From: Alphaproteobacteria bacterium
Lineage (GTDB): Bacteria; Pseudomonadota; Alphaproteobacteria; Rickettsiales; 21-14-0-20-44-7
Length of the DNA: 33,784 nucleotides
Reading direction: 5' to 3'
Assembly (NCBI GenBank): GCA_013288575.1
Contig: JABDBO010000003.1
Location: 1 to 33,784, forward strand
A program made the position numbers and the translations under genes. Numbering within the stretch: the first letter of the stretch is position 1; each line of letters begins with the position of its first letter. Below, piece after piece: positions 1 to 7,562 of the stretch. Under the pieces are notes generated by a model. It was not told the DNA's origin, searched no databases, and saw nothing but the letters and a program-made list of their open reading frames with translations.

Positions 1-1318
1 AACCGAAATTCATCATCCCAATCGCCGCTCGCGAGGGTGACAACATCACCAAAAAATCCGAAAACATGAAGTGGTACAAAGGCCCGGCCATCACCGAAGC
101 GCTTGACCAATTCCAACTCTTGCCAGCCCCAACTGAACTGCCGCTCCGTTTCCCGGTGCAGGACGTCTACAAATTCGACGAACGCCGCATCATCGTCGGC
201 CGCATCGAATCCGGCACTTTGAAAATCGGCGATAAAGTAATCTTCAACCCAAGCAATCGCGTTGAAACCGTAAAATCTATCGAGAACTGGAATTCACCTG
301 CGCAAACGCAAGTAAGCGCCGGAATGTCCGTCGGCATCACATTAGAAAGACAAATTTTCGTCGAACGCGGCCAAGTCGCCAGCCACATCGAAGATGCCCC
401 AAAACTTACAAACATTCTTCGCGCCAAACTCTTCTGGCTGCATGACCGCGCGCTTGAAGAAGGCAAAAAATACAAACTAAAACTCGCCACTGCCGAGTAC
501 CAAGTCGAAGTTAAAAAAGTCGAAAAAATTATCGACACATCAGACCTTGCACATTCTGACAGCAAAAAACTTGAACGCTTAGGCGTTGGCGAAGTAATCC
601 TTCGCAGCCGCACATTGATGAGCGTTGATGATTTCACCAACAATCAGCACATGGGCCGCTTCATGCTGCTCGATGGTTACGACGTTTCCGGCGGCGGCAT
701 TATCGACACTCAAGGTTTCGCTGACCAACGCAAAGACACCGACATCAAATCTGAAAACATCAAATCGGTAGATTTCAAAATCACCCGCAAAGAGCGCGAA
801 CTAGTCAACGGCCACCGCGGCGGCGTAATGTGGTTCTCTGGTCTTTCCGGTTCCGGCAAATCCACACTCGCCAATGAACTGATGACCCGCCTCTACCGCA
901 AAGGTTTGAACGTTTATGTGTTAGATGGCGACAACGTCCGCCAGGGCTTAAAGTTGCAAATTTATTCGCGGATTCCGGCACAATAGTTATCACCAGTTTC
1001 ATCAGCCCATATAAAAAAGAGCGCGACCACGCGAGATCAATCGCGCCAGAAAACTTCCACTCGGTTTACATCAAGGCTGATTTAAAAACCGTCGAAGCGC
1101 GTGACCCGAAAGGCCTCTACAAAAAAGCCCGCAAAGGTGAAATCAAAAACTTCACTGGGGTTGATGATGTTTACGAAGAGCCGGAAAATGCTGATCTCAC
1201 CATCGACACCGCCACCACTTCACTCGACCGCAGCATCGAAATTTTGATGACTTATGTTGACGAAAACTTCGTTAAACCAATCCGCGAAGCGGCTGATTTC
1301 GGAGGGGCGGATATATGA
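1..1318 (+). pseudogene. cysNC: cysNC, sulfate adenylyltransferase large subunit fused to APS kinase; 5' end outside window, broken by deletion/frameshift
   Basis: The frame is open from base 3. It encodes the end of the CysN GTPase domain, then EF-Tu-like beta-barrel domains (GRIESGTLKIGDKVIF, later RFMLLDGYDVSGGG), then a CysC APS kinase domain with an intact P-loop (GLSGSGKST). CysN with CysD makes APS from ATP and sulfate; CysC phosphorylates it to PAPS. After LDGDNVRQGL (about base 950) the frame shifts and ends at a stop at 984-986. The rest of CysC (VANLFADSGTIVITSFISP to FTGVDDVYEEPENADL) continues in another frame, 953-1318. Compared from memory with E. coli CysC, about 20 residues (the DLGF...ENIRRVGE stretch) are missing, which fits a deletion of about 58 bp. 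That stretch helps bind APS, so the kinase should be dead if the break is real rather than an assembly error. cysQ nearby fits the same pathway. Confidence 0.88.
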
Positions 1319-1759
1319 CGCATACTCAATTCACATTCGATACCGCGATCGATTATTTCATGCTGCTCTGCGTGATAATCATCTTATTTAGAGTTCTGAA
1401 AGAATTAGGCAGAATAAAAAATTTGAAAACTAACGGCTGCATTGTTAAAGGAACTTTCATTGATAAAAAACTTTGCGAAACATTAAGTGGAAACAGCGTT
1501 TTCTGCAAAATTTCGTATTACTTTGTGGATGAAAAAAAATAATCGCTATGAAATGCCAATTTCTATATTCAATTGGAAATATAGAAAAGCCAAAGCTGGA
1601 GATGAAATTATTATAACTTACGATAAGAACAATCCTAATCGGGCTTTTATCAAAGAGGATATTAATCAACATATTAACACATACTATATTTTGGCAGGAC
1701 TATTTGTTATCCTACTTACTCTCAAAATAATTAGACTATCTGGAATAATAGAAACATAA
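1315..1759 (+). pseudogene. Small two-TM membrane protein, DUF3592-like, frameshifted at an A8 run
   Basis: Two overlapping frames make one plausible protein of about 147 residues. The first (from ATG 1315) has a membrane segment (FMLLCVIIILF) and a beta-rich soluble part ending FVDEKK then TAA. The second frame continues without a gap as NNRYEMPISIFNWKYRKAKAGDEIIITYDKNNPNRAF, then a second membrane segment (YYILAGLFVILLTLKII). The order TM, beta domain with YDKNNPNRA, TM resembles DUF3592 proteins, whose function is not established. The frames meet at eight adenines, 1532-1539, so one inserted or deleted A explains the break. The start overlaps the cysNC stop (ATGA) and the stop overlaps the next ATG by one base, so the gene sits in a tight operon. 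It is clearly more AT-rich than its neighbours, which suggests acquisition. Confidence 0.65.
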
Positions 1760-4700
1760 TGACCAACCTAAACCTCTCTCACAACCTGCAATTCCAAGAT
1801 CTCTACGCCCGCGACGGGCTAGCGAAGGTTGATGCCGCATTCGTAAAATTTTTGGAAGCCGCCAACATCGAACTCCACAATAAATTCGTTGCCGCCCGCA
1901 CCAACCCTGAAAGCTTGGAAAAGAAAGACGAATCCAACCTCCTAATCGCCATCGCGCCAATCCTCGAAGATTTCATCAGTGAGCTTTTCAACATCCGCGA
2001 AGCCGTCACCAAACTCCAATTCGCACACAACGAACTCGGCGATCTCTTCACCGCAAAACGCCTCTTCGTCCAACGCGCCGCGGCTAAGTTTTCTAAACCG
2101 GCCGAGCTGCCGGAATTAAATGGGGAAGAATTACAGCAACAACTCCTCCAGCTTTGTCATTCCCGCGAAGGCGGGAATCCAGGGTCGCAAACTCCACAGC
2201 TGGATCCCAGCCTACGCTGGGATGACTGGGAGCTGGAATTATCACGCCATATTATAAAATGGATGGACGCGGGTGACATCGAAAAACAAACCATCGCCGC
2301 CAAATACGCCAATTGGGCGAGCAATAACGAGCACATCGTAAAACACTCAACCATTTTCAAAAAACCAAAAAAACTAGATTTCACTAATCTCGTGCCGATG
2401 GAAACCATCCAGTTCAACGGCGTCACCATGCAGCGCCTGCCCGAACACGAATGGCGCGCCCGCGATGGCTTTGCACTGACCGACCAAGGCGGCTCACTAA
2501 CCTACGCCCTCGACCAGGCCAATTACTGCATCTACTGCCACAATCAAGGCAAAGACCAATGCTCCAAAGGCATGTGGGAAGCGAAAGAGCCAGTTAAAAT
2601 TGTCAAAAAATCGCCAACCAATGTCAACCTCGCTGGCTGCCCATTAGAAGAAAAAATCTCCGAAATGAACATGGTCAAAGCGCAAGGCTTCACCATCGGC
2701 GCGCTCGGAATTGTCACCGTCGATAACCCAATGTGCGCCGGCACCGGCCACCGGATTTGCAATGATTGCATGAAGAGCTGCATCTACCAAAAACAATCCC
2801 CGGTCGATATCCCGCAAGTCGAAACCCGTTCGCTTAAAGACGTGCTCAACCTCCCATGGGGCTTCGAAATCTATTCGCTATTAACCCGCTGGAACCCATT
2901 AAATCTCGCACGCCCATTACCAAAACCCGACACCGGCTATAAAGTATTGGTCGCCGGCTTAGGCCCCGCCGGATTTACGCTGGCCCATCATTTAATGAAT
3001 GACGGCCACACAGTCGTCGGCATCGACGGCTTAAAAATCGAACCTGTAGCGGAACAATATTCCGGCGTAAAATCCGATGGCTCACGCACACCATTCAAAC
3101 CAATAAAAGACATCAACGAAATAAAAGAAAACCTCTCCGAACGCACACTCGCCGGTTTCGGCGGCGTCGCCGAATATGGCATCACCGTCCGCTGGGATAA
3201 AAACTTCCTAAAAATCATCCGCCTCCTCCTCGAACGCCGCGCCCAATTCACCATGATCGGCGGCGTCAGATTCGGCAGCAACATCACTTACAGCCAAGCC
3301 TTCGACTTAGGATTCGACCACATCGCTCTCGCTATGGGCGCCGGAAAACCAACCGTCGTTGACATGAAAAACGGCCTCGCCCGCGGCGTACGCACCGCCA
3401 GTGATTTCCTCATGGCCCTCCAACTCACAGGTGCCGCCAAAAAAGACAGCATCGCCAACCTCACCGTGCGCCTCCCCGTAGTAGTAATCGGCGGCGGCCT
3501 CACCGCAGTCGACTCAGCGACTGAATCCATGGCCTATTACCCTATCCAAGTAGAAAAATTCCTGACGAGAGTTGAAGCCATCGGCCGCGAAAAATATTTC
3601 GCCAAATTAAACGAAGAAGAAAAACTGGTCGCCGAAGAATTTATTTCTCACGCCAAACAACTCCGAAACTCAAAACACGAAACTCAGAAACTTTTAAACG
3701 AATGGGGCGGCGTAACTTTGGCTTACCGCAAAAATCTCCAAGACGCGCCAAGCTATCGCCTAAACCACGAAGAAGTCGAACTCGCCTTCCAGGAAGGCAT
3801 CAACTTCCTCGGCGATGCAACTCCGGTTGAAGTCATCCTCGACAAATTCGGCCATGCTGAAAAGCTCCGCGTCAAAATCGGCACCGAAGAAAAAATCATC
3901 CCCGCCCGCACCATATTAATGGCCGCCGGCACCAGCCCAAACACCATTGCCGCCCGCGAAGAGCCGGAACATTTCGAACTCGATGGCAAATATTTCCGCA
4001 TGATCGATGAGAATGGCGAAATCAAAAAACCAGAATGGATTTCCAAACCATCCAAGGCCAATGTCCTGATGAATATAGACCAGTCTGGCAAAGCCATCAG
4101 CTTCTTCGGCGATTTACACCCTGATTATGCCGGCAACGTAGTAAAAGCCATGGGCAGCGCCAAACAAGGCTACCCGGTCGTCAGCCGCATCCTCGCCAAA
4201 GCCAAACCGAAAAACATCAACACAAATTTCAACCACCTGCTTCGCGCCAAAGTCCACGATGTCGTGCGCCTAACGCCCACAATCATCGAAGTAATCGTCC
4301 ACGCACCGCTTGCCGCGCAAAACTTCCAACCCGGCCAATTCTACAGATTACAAAATTACGAAGCTTTCGCTCCAAAACTCGAAACCCGAAACTCGGAACT
4401 CGAAACTACCTTAGCAATGGAAGGCCTAGCGCTTACTGGCGCCTGGGTTGATAAAGAAAAAGGCCTCATGTCCACCATCGTCTTAGAAATGGGCGGCAGC
4501 AGCGACCTCTGCGCCCACCTCAAGAAAGGCGAACCAGTAGTGCTCATGGGCCCAACCGGCACACCAACTGAAATCCCGAAAAATGAAACCGTCATGTTGG
4601 TCGGCGGCGGATTAGGCAATGCCGTATTATTCTCCATCGGCAAAGCCATGCGCGAAAACGGTTGCAAAGTTCTCTATTTCGCCGGCTACAAAAAACCAAG

Positions 4701-5262
4701 CGACCGCTACAAAATCGAAGAAATCGAAGCCGCATCAGATGTCGTAATCTGGGCCTGCGACGAAGCCGCTGATTTCCACCCCAACCGCAAGAACGACCGC
4801 TTCTTCACCGGCAACATCGTCCAAGCAATCGAAGCTTACGCCACCGGTAAACTCGGCGACACAATAATCAAAACCCAAGACGTCGAACATGTCGTCGTCA
4901 TCGGCAGTGACCGCATGATGGCCGCCGTCGGCTTTGCGCGCCACAACCAGTTAAAACCATATTTGAAAAACAACCACATCGCCATCGGCTCAATCAACTC
5001 ACCGATGCAATGCATGATGAAAGAAATCTGCGCCCAATGCCTGCAACGCCACGTTGACCCTGAAACCGGCAAAGAATTCTTCGTCTACAGCTGCTTCAAC
5101 CAAGACCAAAAACTGGATTTTGTTGATTTCAATTTCCTCAACGACCGCCTAAAACAAAACGGCGCGCAGGAGAAACTAACCGCCATGTGGATCAACAAAA
5201 CCCTCCACGAATTAGGCCTACGCCAGCAACACGCAGCACCTGCCGCTAAGGCGATGGGCTAA
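1759..5262 (+). CDS. Fused FAD-dependent oxidoreductase: GltD/NfnB-like half plus PyrK/NfnA-like ferredoxin-NADP reductase half
   Basis: This is an 1,167-residue protein. Residues 1-210 are largely helical and unrecognised. Residues about 250-365 are cysteine-rich (CIYCHNQGKDQC, AGCPLEEKI, CAGTGHRICNDCMKSC) like the Fe-S entry domain of the glutamate synthase small subunit. Next come an FAD-binding Rossmann motif (VAGLGPAGFTLAHHL) and a second nucleotide-binding motif (VVVIGGGLTAVDSATES). The C-terminal third is a ferredoxin-reductase/PyrK-type module: FQPGQFYRLQ for FAD, VMLVGGGLGNAVLFSIGKA for NAD(P), and a final cysteine cluster (MQCMMKEICAQC) suited to a 2Fe-2S centre. The layout recalls NfnB and NfnA joined in one chain, so it probably moves electrons between NAD(P)H and a ferredoxin-like partner; the real substrate is unknown. 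Repetitive DNA lies in frame at three places (see repeats). ATG 1759 overlaps the preceding stop by one base. Sitting beside sulfate-assimilation genes, a redox role in sulfur metabolism is possible but not shown. Confidence 0.85.
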   Translation: MTNLNLSHNLQFQDLYARDGLAKVDAAFVKFLEAANIELHNKFVAARTNPESLEKKDESNLLIAIAPILEDFISELFNIREAVTKLQFAHNELGDLFTAKRLFVQRAAAKFSKPAELPELNGEELQQQLLQLCHSREGGNPGSQTPQLDPSLRWDDWELELSRHIIKWMDAGDIEKQTIAAKYANWASNNEHIVKHSTIFKKPKKLDFTNLVPMETIQFNGVTMQRLPEHEWRARDGFALTDQGGSLTYALDQANYCIYCHNQGKDQCSKGMWEAKEPVKIVKKSPTNVNLAGCPLEEKISEMNMVKAQGFTIGALGIVTVDNPMCAGTGHRICNDCMKSCIYQKQSPVDIPQVETRSLKDVLNLPWGFEIYSLLTRWNPLNLARPLPKPDTGYKVLVAGLGPAGFTLAHHLMNDGHTVVGIDGLKIEPVAEQYSGVKSDGSRTPFKPIKDINEIKENLSERTLAGFGGVAEYGITVRWDKNFLKIIRLLLERRAQFTMIGGVRFGSNITYSQAFDLGFDHIALAMGAGKPTVVDMKNGLARGVRTASDFLMALQLTGAAKKDSIANLTVRLPVVVIGGGLTAVDSATESMAYYPIQVEKFLTRVEAIGREKYFAKLNEEEKLVAEEFISHAKQLRNSKHETQKLLNEWGGVTLAYRKNLQDAPSYRLNHEEVELAFQEGINFLGDATPVEVILDKFGHAEKLRVKIGTEEKIIPARTILMAAGTSPNTIAAREEPEHFELDGKYFRMIDENGEIKKPEWISKPSKANVLMNIDQSGKAISFFGDLHPDYAGNVVKAMGSAKQGYPVVSRILAKAKPKNINTNFNHLLRAKVHDVVRLTPTIIEVIVHAPLAAQNFQPGQFYRLQNYEAFAPKLETRNSELETTLAMEGLALTGAWVDKEKGLMSTIVLEMGGSSDLCAHLKKGEPVVLMGPTGTPTEIPKNETVMLVGGGLGNAVLFSIGKAMRENGCKVLYFAGYKKPSDRYKIEEIEAASDVVIWACDEAADFHPNRKNDRFFTGNIVQAIEAYATGKLGDTIIKTQDVEHVVVIGSDRMMAAVGFARHNQLKPYLKNNHIAIGSINSPMQCMMKEICAQCLQRHVDPETGKEFFVYSCFNQDQKLDFVDFNFLNDRLKQNGAQEKLTAMWINKTLHELGLRQQHAAPAAKAMG
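2156..2226 (+). repeat. 71-bp double-hairpin palindromic element inside a coding sequence
   Basis: The element begins GTCAT and ends ATGAC. It holds two back-to-back hairpins: ATTCCCGC-GAAG-GCGGGAAT at 2159-2178 and ATCCCAGC-CTAC-GCTGGGAT at 2204-2223, with CCAG/CTGG pairing inside. It is read in frame as about residues 133-156 of the flavoprotein (CHSREGGNPGSQTPQLDPS and following) without a stop. The 71-bp length, GTCAT/ATGAC ends and two-hairpin plan match the elements at 13125-13195 and 13846-13916, so I treat them as one family, although the stem sequences differ. Confidence 0.85.
3663..3692 (+). repeat. Degenerate CGAAACTC-type short repeat within the flavoprotein gene
   Basis: The sequence repeats degenerate units around CGAAACTC, AAAACA and CGAAACTCAG, encoding LRNSKHETQKL at about residues 635-645. 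The wording resembles the stretch at 4376-4407 in the same gene. It looks like inserted low-complexity DNA rather than conserved protein, but chance similarity is possible at this length. Confidence 0.4.
4376..4407 (+). repeat. CGAAACTC-type tandem repeat within the flavoprotein gene
   Basis: Four near-copies of a (C)GAAACTC unit in tandem (AACTCGAAAC, CCGAAACTCG, GAACTCGAAACT) encode KLETRNSELETT at about residues 873-884, inside the ferredoxin-reductase half between the FAD motif and the next strand. The reading frame is kept. This kind of LETRNS repeat is typical of translated intergenic repeats, so it is probably an in-frame insertion or expansion. Confidence 0.6.
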
Positions 5263-5265
5263 GAT

Positions 5266-5736
5266 ATGAAAAAATCATCAGTTATTATCTTCGCTACCTT
5301 TCTTATATGCACCACCGGCTGCAGTAAAAAACCTGTAAATCCTGTTCCTACTTCATTAGAAATTATTTGTGGTGGCGGATTTGGCGGGGCCACTAAATCA
5401 ACATTAGAGAATGGAAAAATAATTCAATCTCCATATTCGCAACCAACCAATAAAACAGTCACCGACATTACTTATGTCGAATGGCAGGATTTTAGAAATA
5501 GTCTGGATAAAATTAACGTCTGGAATTGGCCAAAATCTTGCTCAAGACAAATATTTGATGGTGGTGGTTGCAGCATAAAAATTGTCTATGCTGACAAAAC
5601 ATTAGATAATAAATATTCTAACTCTTATCCTTCAAGTTCCGGCAAATGCATTGATGAATCATACCTGGCAAAAGATTATAATTCTTTCTGGGAAGCCTGG
5701 CGCAAATTGATGAAATTCCATCCACAGAATAATTAG
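5266..5736 (+). CDS. Small secreted lipoprotein of unknown function
   Basis: 156 residues. The N terminus is a lipoprotein signal: MKKSS, a hydrophobic core (VIIFATFLICT) and a lipobox-like TTGC with Cys19, predicting lipid anchoring after export. The mature part has several cysteines (CGGGFGG, SCSRQ, GGCSIKI, GKCID) and ends in an aromatic helix (FWEAWRKLMKF). I do not recognise the family. It starts 3 bases after the flavoprotein stop, so it is probably co-transcribed, and its stop overlaps the cysQ-like fragment on the other strand. Base composition is AT-rich compared with the flavoprotein and cysQ, marking it as part of the accessory spacer. Confidence 0.75.
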   Translation: MKKSSVIIFATFLICTTGCSKKPVNPVPTSLEIICGGGFGGATKSTLENGKIIQSPYSQPTNKTVTDITYVEWQDFRNSLDKINVWNWPKSCSRQIFDGGGCSIKIVYADKTLDNKYSNSYPSSSGKCIDESYLAKDYNSFWEAWRKLMKFHPQNN

Positions 5737-5858
5737 CTTAAACCACGCGCCACAAACGCCCCGTTTTCAAAAATCTGGTTCTTCCCATAAGTAAACGGCG
5801 CACCCTCCGGCGTCACAACTGAACCACCAGCACTTTGCAAAATCGCCTGGCCTGCCGC
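5733..5858 (-). pseudogene. Duplicate of the cysQ 3' end (about 41 codons)
   Basis: Bases 5736-5858 align without gaps to 7572-7694, the 3' end of cysQ, with 6 differences in 123 bases. On the minus strand it reads AGQAILQSAGGSVVTPEGAP and on to FVARGLS, then a stop; the intact gene ends GLSQS. The six changes fall in four codons and none alters the protein, including a serine codon switched between TCA and AGC. The fragment has no start and stops matching cysQ exactly after CCTGCCGC, where it joins a copy of the flavoprotein 3' end. It is not expected to be expressed. Confidence 0.9.
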
Positions 5859-5874
5859 CAAAGCGATGGGTTAA
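5851..5874 (+). other. Duplicate of the flavoprotein gene 3' end (8 codons), recombination junction
   Basis: These 24 bases match 5239-5262, the last eight codons of the flavoprotein gene (PAAKAMG and stop), with three differences, all at synonymous third positions. The first 8 bases, CCTGCCGC, are shared with the cysQ-derived fragment on the left and with both intact genes, so this is the likely crossover point. The terminal TAA overlaps the stop of the 61-residue gene on the minus strand. Confidence 0.8.
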
Positions 5875-6056
5875 TTATCCAAAAGTTTCTTAATCTGGCT
5901 TAGACGCAATTTCAAAACCCTCGCCACAACTTCCGGCTCAATTCCCGCCTTCAATGCAATTTTTGCCGAAATTAATCTACTTTTCACAAACCCAGCCGGA
6001 TTCAACCTTTCTTGTCTTTCTGCCTCTTCCAGCAATTCTTCTGCAAACGGTTTCAT
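5871..6056 (-). CDS. 61-residue helical protein, unknown function
   Basis: Short, charged and predicted to be almost entirely helical (MKPFAEELLEEAERQERLNP, then KSRLISAKIALKAGIEPEVVARVLKL and QIKKLLDN). There is no signal peptide or membrane segment. Its ATG overlaps the stop of the upstream 239-residue gene by four bases (ATGA), so the two are probably translationally coupled and may work together. The second half could form a small helix-turn-helix-like unit, but this is weak. I do not recognise the family. Confidence 0.6.
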   Translation of the reverse strand: MKPFAEELLEEAERQERLNPAGFVKSRLISAKIALKAGIEPEVVARVLKLRLSQIKKLLDN

Positions 6057-6772
6057 ATTTCTCTCTCTGCCAATTTCCCTTTACAATATGAATGAAACCT
6101 CGCCATCGAATCAGCATCATATCTATCACGACTACCGGTCCAGTTAGTATCTATCATAAGTAACTGACCATATTTTCTGGGTTTTGGTTCATTAGTCATT
6201 CCATCCATATCAGCTATTGCCCAAGCGATTTTTGGATCATCACTACATGATTGCAAAAGTCTTGTTACAAACTCTCTTTCCTCTTTAGGAATAAAATGTT
6301 CATATTGATCAAGATTTTTGATCACACCTGGTCTGAATGACTCAACAGTATCTGGCACAAAGCCATATTTCAGCCAGGCATAACTGCCAATTTCCTCAGA
6401 AGCTACTCTAACTGTAGAGATTTCTTTCATTTCATATATATCTTCCATGTTAACCAACATCTGGGTTGCTGATGCCTTTTGTTGATTTATAAATACATAA
6501 CCTGCAATTAGCTTGGCCTCACCTTCACCAATTTTAAAACAAAAATCAGAATGCTGAATTCTTTGCTGAAATAAATCTATCTGAATTGTTAAAAAACCAG
6601 CTGCATCTACATATAATACAATTTTCTCATACGGCTCCCACGGCGGCATTCCCCTTTTCAATATCTGATATATTTCTTGCGGCGCGCAACCTGGGAAAAA
6701 ACGTTGCCAAAAAATATCTGATTTATGCCCTGTAATGCCTTGCGGGGTTAATAAAATATCATCGTCTCTCAT
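6053..6772 (-). CDS. 239-residue protein of unknown function, intact paralogue of the broken gene at 6835-7539
   Basis: A cytoplasmic-looking protein without signal or membrane segments. Recognisable blocks are FWQRFFPGCAPQEIYQILKR near the N terminus, a middle beta region, GSYAWLKYGFVPDTVESF at about residue 147, and DPKIAWAIADMDGM plus LLMIDTNWTG towards the end. The same blocks recur in the neighbouring broken gene, so the pair arose by duplication. The YAWLKxGF motif loosely recalls acetyltransferase-type cores, but I would not assign a function. ATG 6772 follows an AT-rich 62-bp gap. The gene couples to the 61-residue gene through an ATGA overlap. It belongs to the AT-rich accessory spacer between the flavoprotein and cysQ. 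Confidence 0.75.
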   Translation of the reverse strand: MRDDDILLTPQGITGHKSDIFWQRFFPGCAPQEIYQILKRGMPPWEPYEKIVLYVDAAGFLTIQIDLFQQRIQHSDFCFKIGEGEAKLIAGYVFINQQKASATQMLVNMEDIYEMKEISTVRVASEEIGSYAWLKYGFVPDTVESFRPGVIKNLDQYEHFIPKEEREFVTRLLQSCSDDPKIAWAIADMDGMTNEPKPRKYGQLLMIDTNWTGSRDRYDADSMARFHSYCKGKLAEREI

Positions 6773-6834
6773 TAAATAATATTGGCCGGATAAAGTTAAT
6801 AATTAGTTACTTTATTAATTAACTATTTAAATGA

Positions 6835-7539
6835 CTAGGCCAACCCTTTCTCCGCTAATTTTTCCTGGCAATATGCATTGAATCTTTCCATACTTTCTGG
6901 GTCTTTCCGATCTAGTTTACCACCCCAATTAGTGCCTATAGTAAGCAATTGCCCAAGTTTTAAAGAGCCCGGTTCAGAGATAAAACTTTCTAAATCTGCA
7001 ATCACCCAGGCAATTTTTGGATCAGAAGATTGCAAAATCCCCAGCACAATTTCCCTATCCCACGGGCTTACTAAATTAGCATCCATATTCACTATTACAC
7101 GTTCTTTGAATGATTCAATATCACCTGGCACAAAACCTAATTTTAGCCACGCATAACTGCCAACTTCACATGCACCTACTGTAACCGTATCAATATCAAG
7201 CGCCTCATAAATTTCATTCATATTAGCCAAAAGTTGCGTGGCCGAGCCTGTGGTCTTCTTAAAATAAACTGCAGTATCAGAAAAATAACTATTACCATTC
7301 GTAAAATTAAATACAAAATATGATTAGTGAGCTCCATTGCAATAAAAATTCATTTTTATTTTGAATGAATCATCAGAAACAGAAAATGTTACTTCTTCTT
7401 TTTTATCATACGGCGGCATTCCCCTTTTCAATATCTGATAAATTTCTTGCGGCTCGTGATTTGGAAAAGTCTTTTGCCAAAACTCCTGAGCTTCTTTCCC
7501 CAGATTACCATTAGGACCAAGATTAAATTCTAATTCCAT
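6835..7539 (-). pseudogene. Paralogue of the 239-residue gene, interrupted by one in-frame TAA
   Basis: Read on the minus strand from ATG 7539, the protein opens with FWQKTFPNHEPQEIYQILKR, nearly the same as its intact neighbour, then stops at TAA 7324-7326 after FYCNGAH. The same frame reopens at once (SYFVFNFTNGNSYFSD) and runs to 6835 with GSYAWLKLGFVPGDIESF, DPKIAWVIADLESF and LLTIGTNWGG, aligning along the whole length of the neighbour (about 235 against 239 codons). Only one stop codon separates the halves, with no frameshift. It is either a young pseudogene or a sequencing error. An internal restart at ATG 7230 could yield a 131-residue C-terminal product. Confidence 0.85.
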
Positions 7540-7562
7540 TATAAAATTCTAGAACTTAACTA

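Noticed and set aside
7324-7326. Programmed readthrough or recoding of the TAA in the broken paralogue
   Set aside because: No recoding context is apparent and TAA is the least likely stop to be read through; mutation or sequencing error is simpler.
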